Positions 7,976 to 15,320 of a DNA stretch of 49,196 bases are shown piece after piece. The position numbers and the translations under genes are program-made. This stretch comes from Sinomicrobium oceani (lineage in GTDB: Bacteria; Bacteroidota; Bacteroidia; Flavobacteriales; Flavobacteriaceae). The notes beneath the pieces are model-generated. The model was not told where the DNA came from. It did not search any database and was given only the letters and a program-made list of their open reading frames with translations. Location: contig NZ_FPJE01000029.1 of NCBI RefSeq assembly GCF_900119185.1, positions 1 to 49,196 of the forward strand, in the 5' to 3' direction. Within the stretch, counting starts at the first letter, position 1. Each line of letters begins with the position of its first letter.

Positions 7976-8608
7976 TTATATAGTGTGAAATAATTCTTCT
8001 GCAGTTTTCCTTACTTTCGGCAGGTGTTGCATATCATCTTCCGGGGCACGGTAACCTACCGCGGCAATAACGGCAGTATGTAGCCCTTGGGCTTTGAGCC
8101 CGAGTATACGGTCATAACCATCGGCATCAAAACCTTCCATAGGGCACGCATCGATACGGAGTTGGGCGGCTGTAGCCAGTAAATTTCCCAGTGCTATATA
8201 GGCTTGTTTAGCGGTCCAGTTACCTTTAATGTCTGTAGGTAACTGTACTACGGCATTGTTTATCATATTTGCGTATCCGGAAAGGTTTTCGACGGGAATA
8301 TTCCGGGTTTTACTGATATTTTTCATGTAAGCTTCGGTATCGGAAGCCGTTACATCGGTTTTGGATGCGAAAACGATAAGACATGAAGCATCTGTAATCT
8401 GTGACTGTCCCCAGGATACTTCTCTGAGTTGTTTACGAATTTCCGGGTCTTGTATGATAAATACCTCATAAGGCTGCATACCGTAAGAAGAAGCGGATAA
8501 ACGAATGGCTTCTTTCAGAGTATCCAGATGCTCATCGGATAATTTGGCCGCAGAGTTAAACTTTTTAGTCGCATACCTCCATTGTAGCGATTCTATAACA
8601 TGATTCAT
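7976..8608 (-). CDS. NAD(P)H-dependent nitroreductase family oxidoreductase
   Basis: A flavin-dependent NfsB-type reductase of 210 residues. The chosen start gives MNHVIESLQWRYATKKFN, where the family's conserved N-terminal FMN-binding R-T-KF pattern is visible; a frame extending 11 codons upstream has no conserved residues. LSASSYGMQPYEVFII near residue 40-55 and the C-terminal IGVGYRAPEDD-like segment (AAVGYRAPEDDM) fit FMN/NADH-binding nitroreductases. These enzymes reduce quinones, nitro compounds or flavins. It is 51 bases after marR on the same strand and so probably MarR-controlled. The natural substrate cannot be told from sequence. Confidence 0.92.
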   Translation of the reverse strand: MNHVIESLQWRYATKKFNSAAKLSDEHLDTLKEAIRLSASSYGMQPYEVFIIQDPEIRKQLREVSWGQSQITDASCLIVFASKTDVTASDTEAYMKNISKTRNIPVENLSGYANMINNAVVQLPTDIKGNWTAKQAYIALGNLLATAAQLRIDACPMEGFDADGYDRILGLKAQGLHTAVIAAVGYRAPEDDMQHLPKVRKTAEELFHTI

Positions 8609-8659
8609 TTTAATTCGGATTTTGTCGGATTGTATATTCATATTATGTTTAAATTCGGG

Positions 8660-9109
8660 TCAGCTCCTTAGGGTGTCCAGCACCTGATTGAGCATCTCCA
8701 GTTGATCTTCGCTCAGCCGGCTTACGATTTCTTTTTCCGTATCGGCTACTGCAATATTTACTTTTTCGAGAAGTGTGAGCCCTTCTTTAGTAATAAAGAT
8801 CTCTACTTTTCTACGGTTTTTAGGGCATTGGATACGCTTTACCAGTCCTTTGTCTATCAGTTTGTCTACAATACGGGTGGTATTACTCATCTTGGCAATC
8901 ATGCGGTCCTGTATGGTAGACAGGTTTGCAGGTTGCCCTTTTTGCCCTTTCAGAATACGCAAGACGTTGAATTGCGGTATTGAAATTTCAAAAGGTTTTA
9001 TCGCATCGGATATACTGTTGTTTATTTCATTGGCCGTGTACACCAGGTTGATGATAGTCCGGGTGTGCATTTGCATATTCTGTGTTTTTATAACATCTTC
9101 AATTTTCAT
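8660..9109 (-). CDS. MarR family transcriptional regulator
   Basis: The 149-residue protein has a winged-helix MarR domain: ISIPQFNVLRILKGQKG (recognition region entry), LSTIQDRMIAKMSNTTRIVDKLIDKGLVKR (helix-turn-helix) and RRKVEIFITKEGLTLLEKV (wing). The ATG at 9109 is preferred to an upstream in-frame start at 9196, because the longer form would place a perfect palindromic operator (9122-9137) inside the coding region and adds a segment unlike the family. It heads an operon with a nitroreductase and yceI, a common arrangement in which MarR represses detoxification genes until a phenolic or oxidising ligand binds. Confidence 0.9.
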   Translation of the reverse strand: MKIEDVIKTQNMQMHTRTIINLVYTANEINNSISDAIKPFEISIPQFNVLRILKGQKGQPANLSTIQDRMIAKMSNTTRIVDKLIDKGLVKRIQCPKNRRKVEIFITKEGLTLLEKVNIAVADTEKEIVSRLSEDQLEMLNQVLDTLRS

Positions 9110-9121
9110 TGTCCATACAAC

Positions 9122-9137
9122 ATTTGTATGTACAAAT
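9122..9137. promoter_or_regulatory. Palindromic operator upstream of marR
   Basis: ATTTGTA-TG-TACAAAT is a perfect 7-bp inverted repeat with a two-base centre, 13 bases before the chosen marR start. Its size and symmetry fit a MarR dimer site. On the minus strand it overlaps a near -7 box CATATTTG (rc 9133-9140), so binding would block initiation; autoregulation is inferred. Confidence 0.65.
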
Positions 9138-9369
9138 ATGTAATTGTTTTTAAGATTGTCCTTGCTAACATTTGCTAAATTTTTGTTAAATCGCAAACGA
9201 AGGAAGTCCTTATTTTTATCTTTATAAAGATGTGGTGTTGTTTAAATGATTAAAAATTAGCATATAACTTGCGGAAGATGCCGGTATGGAATGTGCTATG
9301 GGAATGTTAAAAAAAATGAGCTTCGGGAAGTATGGTGATAAGGATTTACGGAGCACCGAATAAAAAAAT

Positions 9370-9933
9370 ATGGAAATGAAACTGTGTGTAACCTGCTTGT
9401 TTTTTGTAATTTTGATTTCCTGTAACCGGGCTGGCAAAAAAGGAGTCCGGAAAGTTGACGAAGGGCTTAAAATGGGCCTTCCCAAAAATGTTGTGACTGA
9501 CGGAGCTATTCAGATCGGTGTTTATGATTTTGAAGGGCTAGAGCCTTTACTGAACAGGAAGAACGGGAAGACCTATGTCGTTAATTTCTGGGCGACATGG
9601 TGTAAGCCCTGTGTGACAGAACTGCCGTATTTTGAACGTCTTGGGGAAAAGTATAAGGATAGCGGAGTGGAAGTGGTACTGGTGAGTCTTGATATGCCTG
9701 GCACATTGGATAAAAAACTCCTCCCTTTCGTGAAGCGTGAAGCGTTGACATCGAGAGTGGTTGTTCTCGACGATCCCCGGCAGAACGACTGGATACCCAA
9801 GGTAGCCGAGGAATGGTCCGGAGCCATACCTGCAACATTGATATATAACAAGGATCGACGCGCATTTTATGAGTCGTCCCTGACCTACACAGAACTCGAA
9901 GAAAACCTGAATGCTTTAACAGATACAAAATGA
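9370..9933 (+). CDS. TlpA-like thioredoxin-fold lipoprotein
   Basis: The 187-residue protein starts with a lipoprotein signal peptide whose lipobox is LISC (Cys18), so it is predicted to be membrane-anchored outside the cytoplasm. NFWATWCKPCVTELPYFERL carries the redox-active Cys-Lys-Pro-Cys pair at about residues 77-80. SLDMPGTLDKKL and the cis-Pro segment SGAIPATLIY complete the TlpA/ResA fold. Such proteins reduce disulfides in periplasmic partners. Its stop codon overlaps the start of the next thioredoxin-fold gene (ATGA), so the two are co-translated and probably share a pathway. The second Met (residue 3) is an alternative start. Confidence 0.92.
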   Translation: MEMKLCVTCLFFVILISCNRAGKKGVRKVDEGLKMGLPKNVVTDGAIQIGVYDFEGLEPLLNRKNGKTYVVNFWATWCKPCVTELPYFERLGEKYKDSGVEVVLVSLDMPGTLDKKLLPFVKREALTSRVVVLDDPRQNDWIPKVAEEWSGAIPATLIYNKDRRAFYESSLTYTELEENLNALTDTK

Positions 9934-10547
9934 AACCACTACTACGAATCTCATTGTTACTCACCGTCGTATTGACCATGGGGTCTTTCAGCGGGCCTTC
10001 GCATCCTGTGGATGAAGGATACCGTATAGGAGATATTGCCGAAGATTTCAGTCTTATTAATATCGATGGGAAAATGGTATCCCTGTCCGATTATGAAAAT
10101 GCCAAAGGATACCTTCTTATTTTTACCTGTAACACCTGTCCTTATGCACAGGCTTATGAAGACCGGATTATTGCCCTGGACAGAAAATACAGCAAGATGG
10201 GGGTTCCGGTTATTGCCATTAATCCCAATAATCCGGAAAAGTCTCCACGAGACAGTTTTGAGGAGATGAAGGTTAGAGCGCATCAGAAGAAATTTGCTTT
10301 TCCGTATTTGCTCGACAAGGAGCAAAAGATCTATCCCCTTTACGGGGCAACCCGTACTCCTCACGTGTTTTTGCTGGAACGTAAAACTCATGGAAATGAG
10401 GTTAAGTATATAGGTGCTATAGACGATAATTACCAGGATGCTGCTTCGGTAGAAAACCGTTATGCAGAAGATGCAGTCAATGCTATGCTTGAGGGGAAGG
10501 AAATACGGATTACAACAACCAAGGCTATAGGATGTGGAATAAAATAA
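9930..10547 (+). CDS. Secreted peroxiredoxin/thioredoxin-like protein
   Basis: A 205-residue protein with an N-terminal signal peptide (KPLLRISLLLTVVLTMGSFS). The AhpC/TSA-like fold is seen in DIAEDFSLINIDGKMVSLSDYENAKGYLLIFTCNTCPYAQAYEDRI, where Cys-Asn-Thr-Cys is the likely redox pair. YPLYGATRTPHVFLLE supplies the cis-proline loop. A longer insert after the active site (DRKYSKMGVPVIAINPNN...) is typical of this Bacteroidota group. It overlaps the upstream TlpA-like gene by four bases. A role in extracytoplasmic thiol chemistry is inferred; the exact partner is unknown. Confidence 0.88.
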   Translation: MKPLLRISLLLTVVLTMGSFSGPSHPVDEGYRIGDIAEDFSLINIDGKMVSLSDYENAKGYLLIFTCNTCPYAQAYEDRIIALDRKYSKMGVPVIAINPNNPEKSPRDSFEEMKVRAHQKKFAFPYLLDKEQKIYPLYGATRTPHVFLLERKTHGNEVKYIGAIDDNYQDAASVENRYAEDAVNAMLEGKEIRITTTKAIGCGIK

Positions 10548-10635
10548 ATCCCTGGCCTTTGAAGAAGATAAATAATCCGTGTACATATAGTCGCGGGTTT
10601 TTTTGTTTTGCTTAATTTTGAAAAAAAGAAAAATT

Positions 10636-10947
10636 ATGGCAGATTTAACTCAAGAAGAATGGGCGGAGCAGGTGGCTCAGCATAAAGAGGCTGTTGTTCT
10701 GGATGTTCGAACCGAAGAAGAATTTGAAGACGGTTATATTCCCGATGCGATCAATATAGATATCCGTCAGGGACAAGGGTTTATAGACGAACTCGAAAAG
10801 CTGGATAAGTCCAAGACTTATTATGTGTATTGTCGTTCGGGAGCCAGAAGTGCTCAGGCTTGTGCATTGATGGAACAGTTGGGCTTTGATGAAGCTTATA
10901 ATCTCCTCGGTGGTATCCTGGAGTGGGAGGGAGACATCGTAGCATAA
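10636..10947 (+). CDS. Rhodanese-like domain protein
   Basis: A single rhodanese domain of 103 residues, with the start chosen at ATG 10636 (MADLTQEEWAEQV) rather than an upstream in-frame codon without conserved residues. VVLDVRTEEEFEDGYIPDAINI is the N-terminal rhodanese signature and YVYCRSGARSAQAC holds the active-site loop with the persulfide-forming Cys. Small single-domain rhodaneses carry sulfane sulfur in the cytoplasm. A perfect -7 box TAATTTTG lies at 10613-10620, but no clear -33 element was found. It is followed by a strong terminator. Confidence 0.92.
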   Translation: MADLTQEEWAEQVAQHKEAVVLDVRTEEEFEDGYIPDAINIDIRQGQGFIDELEKLDKSKTYYVYCRSGARSAQACALMEQLGFDEAYNLLGGILEWEGDIVA

Positions 10948-10960
10948 AATATAAAGAGTA

Positions 10961-11007
10961 AAAAAAGCGCCCTTTCTCCGTTTTTGTGAGAAAGGGCGCT
11001 TTTTTTT
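10961..11007. terminator. Bidirectional terminator between rhodanese and creD
   Basis: AGCGCCCTTTCTC (10966-10978) and GAGAAAGGGCGCT (10988-11000) form a perfect 13-bp stem with A and T runs on either side. It ends the plus-strand rhodanese transcript and the minus-strand creD operon. The T run reaches the creD stop codon. Confidence 0.93.
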
Positions 11008-12385
11008 ACTGGTTCTCGCTTCCCCAGTCTATTTTTCGGGAAATAAACATCACGATGGCCAGTATAACAAAAAGACCTGTACTTCCTGTGATGAGCGCAT
11101 AGTTTTCGAGCTGTATGATGATATATATAAAGGTGTAAATTGCAACCAGCGACAACATAATAAACAGGGAGAACATCCGTGATTTCAGTATGGATAACGA
11201 ATATGTGCTGATGAGCACAATCACGGAGGTGCCTGCTATGAGATAAGCCTTAAAAAAATTACTGTGCTCCGATATGGAAATCAGTAAAGTGTAGAACATA
11301 ACCAGGGCGAGCCCTATCATCAGGTATTGAAAAGGGTGGATATGGATCTTGCTGAGGGTCTGGATCAGGAAAAAAACGAGGAAGGTCAGGCTTATCACCA
11401 TAAAACCGTATTTGGAAGTTCGCTCGCTTTTCTGGTAATCGTCGACAGGGATCATGAAATTAACACCGAAGGCGTATGTTTCCAGATCGGGAAGCTGATT
11501 GATAAACTGTTGGGAGAAGGGGCGGTTGATCTCCAGTATTTTCCATTGTGCATCAAAACCGTTTTCGTGTATCTTACCGTCGTTATGTGGCAGAAATTTT
11601 CCGAAAAAGTTAGCGGTTTGCCATGGGGAAGTCATGGCTACTGTTGTTTGTTTTCCGACAGGGATAAAGCTCATTTGCCGGCTTCCGCGTATATCCAGCG
11701 TCATGGAAAAACCGGTATTTGCCGTGTGTGGCACATCTTTTTCTTTTAATACAGGACTTTCCAGGGTTTGCAGTGCCGGCCTGTTCCCGTAGTTTTCCTC
11801 CGCCACGTAGCGGGATTTCAAATCGTATGTATGCGATCCCATGGTAATTTTGGCCTGGTTGCTAACCCCTTTCTGATTGGACATCTTCATGACGATCCTG
11901 ACCCTCTCCCACAGTATGTTGCTTTCTTTTATTTCCTGTTCTGTAAAGTCGGGTATAGAAAATGATCCGGACAAGGATGTCGAACTCTGGTACACACTGG
12001 TCTTGTAGATGCCGTAATATTTCTCTTCCGGATTCACCCGGGAATTGATGTCGAGAGCATCGGGGAAAACATAAAGATACGAAACTTCTTCAATGGTCTC
12101 CGTAAACATTTTTTTGGTGCTTTCTTCTACAACAGTCTTTTGGCGGAATGTTTTGTATGGAATCTCAAGAACAGGTCCGAATAAGATCACTTCGTCTCCC
12201 CATTTTTCGCTGATTTCATTCATTACCCCCTGTTTTCGTGACGATCTTTCCCGAATAAGATCTTTGACAAAGGATAATGGTATCAATAATATAAGGATGA
12301 GAAATCCTACCATAAGCATTCTGGCTGTTACGGATGTTCTGATCCAGGCGCCGAATTTTCCCCTGTCTTTTTGATGTTGTTCCAT
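11006..12385 (-). CDS. creD: CreD family inner-membrane protein
   Basis: The 459-residue protein has one N-terminal membrane helix (about residues 22-40), a large extracytoplasmic part (about 45-320) with GYFNPI-like beta structure, and a C-terminal cluster of about five helices ending near residue 452. SPWQTANFFGKFLPH and FGVNFMIPVDDYQKSERTSKYGFMVISLTFLVFFL are typical CreD segments. CreD is a two-component-controlled envelope protein of poorly known function in enterobacteria. In Bacteroidota it is commonly found, as here, next to a small winged-helix regulator. It lies 50 bases after that gene; the gap carries an operator-like motif identical in layout to the one in front of the operon. 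Confidence 0.9.
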   Translation of the reverse strand: MEQHQKDRGKFGAWIRTSVTARMLMVGFLILILLIPLSFVKDLIRERSSRKQGVMNEISEKWGDEVILFGPVLEIPYKTFRQKTVVEESTKKMFTETIEEVSYLYVFPDALDINSRVNPEEKYYGIYKTSVYQSSTSLSGSFSIPDFTEQEIKESNILWERVRIVMKMSNQKGVSNQAKITMGSHTYDLKSRYVAEENYGNRPALQTLESPVLKEKDVPHTANTGFSMTLDIRGSRQMSFIPVGKQTTVAMTSPWQTANFFGKFLPHNDGKIHENGFDAQWKILEINRPFSQQFINQLPDLETYAFGVNFMIPVDDYQKSERTSKYGFMVISLTFLVFFLIQTLSKIHIHPFQYLMIGLALVMFYTLLISISEHSNFFKAYLIAGTSVIVLISTYSLSILKSRMFSLFIMLSLVAIYTFIYIIIQLENYALITGSTGLFVILAIVMFISRKIDWGSENQ

Positions 12386-12398
12386 ATTTTTATTTTTT

Positions 12399-12421
12399 AA
12401 AGTACTTTGTATTTCAAAGTT
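12399..12421. promoter_or_regulatory. Operator-like motif in front of creD (copy 2)
   Basis: AAAGTACTTTG-N5-CAAAGTT, the same 23-base layout as at 13348-13370. AAAGTACTTT is itself a palindrome. On the minus strand it overlaps CAACTTTG, a one-mismatch -7 box, but no -33 TTG is at the right distance. Likely a site for the neighbouring winged-helix protein. Confidence 0.65.
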
Positions 12422-12435
12422 GTTAGTTAAAAAAA

Positions 12436-12732
12436 TTATTGATTTCTGTTAATGAGTTTTTCGAGTGCGTCCAGGTGTTTTTTAAAAGCGGTTTTCCCGG
12501 TAGTCGTCACAACATATTTGGTATTTGGTTTTTTTCCTATAAATTGTTTTTGTACTGATATGTATCCGGCTTGTTCGAGTGCTTTGGCATGGCTGGCCAG
12601 GTTGCCGTCGGTTACATCGAGGAGCTCTTTCAGCGCCCTGAAATCGGCATGTTCATTTACCATAAGGACAGACATAATCCCCAGGCGTACGCGATGGTCG
12701 AAAGCTTTGTTTATATTGTTGATGATACCCAA
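12436..12732 (-). CDS. Winged-helix transcriptional regulator (HTH_34 type)
   Basis: A 98-residue single-domain DNA-binding protein: INKAFDHRVRLGIMSVLMVNEHADFRALKELLDVTDGNLASHAKALEQAGYISVQKQFIGKK (given in shorter parts: HRVRLGIMSVL, helix; DVTDGNLASHAKALE, recognition helix; YISVQKQFIGKKP, wing). The only start consistent with the family is a TTG at 12732, three bases after the stop codon of the upstream membrane gene; the next ATG would remove the first helix. The tight spacing indicates translational coupling. It probably controls its own operon and creD through the repeated motifs at 12399 and 13348 (inference). Confidence 0.88.
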   Translation of the reverse strand: MGIINNINKAFDHRVRLGIMSVLMVNEHADFRALKELLDVTDGNLASHAKALEQAGYISVQKQFIGKKPNTKYVVTTTGKTAFKKHLDALEKLINRNQ

Positions 12733-12735
12733 AAC

Positions 12736-13344
12736 CTACGCTTTGTCGTATTTGTAATACATAATAAGACCATAGATGATGTGCATGACGCCGAAGCCGA
12801 TACACCAGAACCAGAATCCGTAACCTGGAAGCATGGCACAGATAAGCCCCAGGGCTATTTCCGTATAGCCGAGATAACGTATATCACCCAGGCTGTATTT
12901 GGAGGCATTGACAAGGGCCAGTCCGTAAAATATCAGCATCAAAGCCCCGGTTTGCCCGTATTTCTGCTGATTCAGTACGATTAGTATATATAGGCCTCCT
13001 GTAACCATGGGGATCAGGAAATTGATGATGAGTCTTCGTGAAGCACTGTCCCATATTTTTTCCCCGTTTTTTTTGGCTTTACGCGTGGTGAGGAATATAG
13101 CCGTAGCAGCACTCAGGAAAGCTACGAGAAAAAGGTCGAGGAGTACCAGCCGGAATATATAGCCATCCAGGATCAGATACGACCTTGGAGAGTTGGTTAC
13201 GAGCAGGTAAGCGATCGCCGCACCGGTAAGGGCATAGATGCCCGCCAGTATTCCCGAAAGTCCGCTCAATGAAATAAAACGGGTGGACTTTTGCATCATA
13301 GTTCTGATGTCACAGAGGTCCTGAAGGTATTTGTTCGATTCCAA
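12736..13344 (-). CDS. Multi-pass membrane protein of unknown function, creD operon
   Basis: The 202-residue protein has about six predicted hydrophobic segments, after a short soluble N terminus (ESNKYLQDLCDIRTMM). FISLSGLSGILAGIYALTGA is a well-conserved segment in homologues linked to CreD and small winged-helix regulators. The start is a TTG at 13344; an ATG 15 codons later would cut the conserved N terminus. It is the first gene of the operon with the regulator and creD. A good promoter and an overlapping operator-like motif precede it by only 4-50 bases. Function unknown; a ligand or envelope-stress sensing role is possible. Confidence 0.8.
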   Translation of the reverse strand: MESNKYLQDLCDIRTMMQKSTRFISLSGLSGILAGIYALTGAAIAYLLVTNSPRSYLILDGYIFRLVLLDLFLVAFLSAATAIFLTTRKAKKNGEKIWDSASRRLIINFLIPMVTGGLYILIVLNQQKYGQTGALMLIFYGLALVNASKYSLGDIRYLGYTEIALGLICAMLPGYGFWFWCIGFGVMHIIYGLIMYYKYDKA

Positions 13345-13347
13345 AAT

Positions 13348-13370
13348 AAAGTACTTTGAAATGCAAAGTT
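13348..13370. promoter_or_regulatory. Operator-like motif in front of the creD operon (copy 1)
   Basis: AAAGTACTTTG-N5-CAAAGTT, matching copy 2 at 12399 in 18 fixed positions with a different 5-base centre. It covers the -7 box and the short 5' leader of the minus-strand operon, so bound protein would block initiation. Confidence 0.7.
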
Positions 13371-13393
13371 AATTTTAAAACGGACATATACAA
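13364..13393 (-). promoter_or_regulatory. Promoter of the membrane protein-regulator-creD operon
   Basis: On the minus strand TTG (rc 13391-13393), 19 bases, then TAACTTTG (rc 13364-13371), a full match to the TAnnTTTG -7 consensus. The predicted start of transcription leaves a leader of only about 13 bases before the TTG start codon. Confidence 0.75.
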
Positions 13394-13535
13394 GATGGAT
13401 TGTAAAAAATATGTCTATTTTATGATAGGGCTTGTTGTAATGGACTCAATTTTATATATTTATGTCTTGAAGTTTTTTCGAGCACTGTGTAAACTGTATT
13501 TTATCAACGTATAATCATTGTTTTTTAAGCGTGAT

Positions 13536-14810
13536 ATGAAAGAAGACTTTTTACATTATTTGTGGAAATTTCAAAAGTTTCAGGTCCGGGAGTTGCATAC
13601 CGTTGCAAGAGAAAAGATAGAGATCATTACCCCGGGACAGCACAATCATTTATCGGGTCCGGATTTTTTTGATGCCAGGTTGCGTATAGGCGGACAATTA
13701 TGGGCGGGCAATGTGGAAATACACATCAGGTCTTCGCACTGGTATGCGCATGGGCATGAGAAAGACAGGGCTTACGACAATGTGGTTCTTCATGTGGTAT
13801 GGGAAGATGATGCGCCCGTTTTTCGGGGAGATAATACGCGTATCCCTGCTTTGGAACTTAAAACTGTAACCCCGGATAATTTGCAGCAGAATTACCGTAA
13901 GCTGTTGAAGAACAGTTGTAGTTTTATTAATTGCGAAAAAAGTATGGCTCGTGTAGATCCTTTTTTGCGCGATGCTTATCTCGAACGCCTGTTTTTTGAA
14001 AGGATGGAACGGAAGTCGGTAACGGTGCTGCAGGATCTCAAAAGATCCGGTAATGACTGGGAGGCCGTTTTTTTCAGGCAGCTCATGCGCAATTTCGGAT
14101 TGAAGATCAACGGAGAATCTTTTCGAAGTGTCGCGGATTCAATAGATTTTAAGGTCGTACGTAAGGTACAACACGAAGTGCTTCTTATGGAAGCGTTGTT
14201 GTTTGGCCAGGCAGGATTGCTCGGAGAAGACGAAACACCCGATACCTATATGAAGGTGTTGAGGAAGGAGTATCTGTATTTGCAAAGAAAGTTCGGATTA
14301 TCGTCCGCCGGGGTAGTACCTCCTTATTTTCACCGGCTGAGACCGGCCAATTTTCCCACGGTACGCTTGTCGCAGCTGGCTAATCTTTATTGCCAAAGAA
14401 AGACCCTTTTTACACTGGTTATGGAAACGGACCGGGTGGCCGATTTTTATTCCGTACTGGAGAGTAGTGCATCGCCCTACTGGGACGACCACTATACGTT
14501 CGGCAAAATATCCGGAAAGCATCGAAAAGTAGTTTCGCGTAATTTTATGGATCTGCTAATCGTCAATACGGTACTTCCCGTTAAGTTCTGTTACATGCGT
14601 TATCTGGGGAGGGAAGCGGATGAGCGCCTACTGGAACTGGCCCGTAGCCTGAATCCTGAAAAAAACAGTATTACTGCCGGTTATACAGGAATAGGGATCA
14701 AGCCCGGGGATGTGGCCGACAGTCAGGCATTATTACAGCTTTATCATGCATACTGTTCTGAAAATCGTTGTGTGGAATGTACTATAGGGCACCAATTGCT
14801 CAAGACCTGA
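13536..14810 (+). CDS. DUF2851 family protein
   Basis: A 424-residue cytoplasmic protein. ATG 13536 gives MKEDFLHYLWKFQKF, the conserved start of the DUF2851 family; a TTG six codons earlier is less likely. Typical segments are TPGQHNHLSGPDFFDARL, WAGNVEIHIRSSHWYAHGHEKDRAYDNVVLHVVWEDD, and the C-terminal SENRCVECTIGHQLL with a Cys-x-x-Cys. The N-terminal GPDFFDA/VEIH/H pattern recalls a nuclease-like fold, but I know of no demonstrated activity. It stands alone with the small PspC gene just downstream. It is nearly universal in Flavobacteriaceae. Confidence 0.87.
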   Translation: MKEDFLHYLWKFQKFQVRELHTVAREKIEIITPGQHNHLSGPDFFDARLRIGGQLWAGNVEIHIRSSHWYAHGHEKDRAYDNVVLHVVWEDDAPVFRGDNTRIPALELKTVTPDNLQQNYRKLLKNSCSFINCEKSMARVDPFLRDAYLERLFFERMERKSVTVLQDLKRSGNDWEAVFFRQLMRNFGLKINGESFRSVADSIDFKVVRKVQHEVLLMEALLFGQAGLLGEDETPDTYMKVLRKEYLYLQRKFGLSSAGVVPPYFHRLRPANFPTVRLSQLANLYCQRKTLFTLVMETDRVADFYSVLESSASPYWDDHYTFGKISGKHRKVVSRNFMDLLIVNTVLPVKFCYMRYLGREADERLLELARSLNPEKNSITAGYTGIGIKPGDVADSQALLQLYHAYCSENRCVECTIGHQLLKT

Positions 14811-14864
14811 TAGAACGTGGTGTTTTGTTGTTGCAATGTGCAATTATTACGTATCTTAGCATCC

Positions 14865-15092
14865 GTGAAAACGCTGACCAACATCCGGTATTTTTTCGAA
14901 AAACACGGTTTTGCCGTTTCTTCCCGTCTGGCAGACAGACTGGGGATGAAAGCCAAAAATGTCCGGTTATTCTTTATTTATGTTTCTTTTGCAACCTTGG
15001 GAGTATGGTTTGCCGTGTATCTTACCCTGGCTTTCGTATTAAAACTCAAAGATATGGTCTATACCAAAAGAACATCGGTATTTGACCTTTAG
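14865..15092 (+). CDS. PspC-like small membrane protein
   Basis: The 75-residue product reads as a PspC-domain protein: NIRYFFEKHGFAVSSRLADRLGMKAKNVRLFFIY, one or two adjoining hydrophobic stretches (about residues 35-60), and the conserved end VYTKRTSVFDL. No ATG is available before the conserved region; a GTG at 14865 (V-K-T-L-T-N) is the best start. A near -7 box TATCTTAG (14852-14859) would put the transcript start within a few bases of the GTG, so translation may be almost leaderless. PspC proteins elsewhere sense membrane stress; here no other psp gene is nearby. Confidence 0.8.
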   Translation: MKTLTNIRYFFEKHGFAVSSRLADRLGMKAKNVRLFFIYVSFATLGVWFAVYLTLAFVLKLKDMVYTKRTSVFDL

Positions 15093-15218
15093 CCAAAAAA
15101 CAGCTTGTTTTAATTTTATGCTTTCCCGGTACTTTTTTTAAATTTTTTTTAGCTTTCAGGATGTGAAAACAGATTCAAAACTTGATTTAGACTCTTTTTT
15201 TTTGGATATTGCTCCCTT

Positions 15219-15245
15219 TTAACGAATTACCCTTTTATTCGTTAA
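15219..15245. promoter_or_regulatory. Inverted repeat next to the transporter promoter
   Basis: TTAACGAAT (15219-15227) and ATTCGTTAA (15237-15245) form a perfect 9-bp inverted repeat with a nine-base spacer, ending two bases before the -33 TTG. Its place suits an activator or repressor site for the amino acid transporter operon. It has no T run and is not a terminator. Confidence 0.6.
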
Positions 15246-15247
15246 TT

Positions 15248-15276
15248 TTGAAATATTTTGTTGTAGTATATTTTTG
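15248..15276 (+). promoter_or_regulatory. Promoter of the AGCS-NSS transporter operon
   Basis: TTG (15248-15250), 18 bases, TATTTTTG (15269-15276): full match to the Bacteroidota consensus, about 45 bases before the first start codon. Confidence 0.75.
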
Positions 15277-15320
15277 AAAGATAAACACTAACACTAATCT
15301 AAAAATTTAATATGCATTTT

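Noticed and set aside
9110-9196. Longer N terminus for MarR
   Set aside because: It covers the palindromic operator and adds residues not typical of the family.
9286-9363. 25-codon plus-strand frame just before the TlpA-like gene
   Set aside because: Too short, with no conserved feature or leader-peptide pattern.
9222-9485. 87-codon minus-strand frame over the marR-TlpA gap and TlpA start
   Set aside because: It runs antisense to the TlpA signal peptide and lacks any motif.
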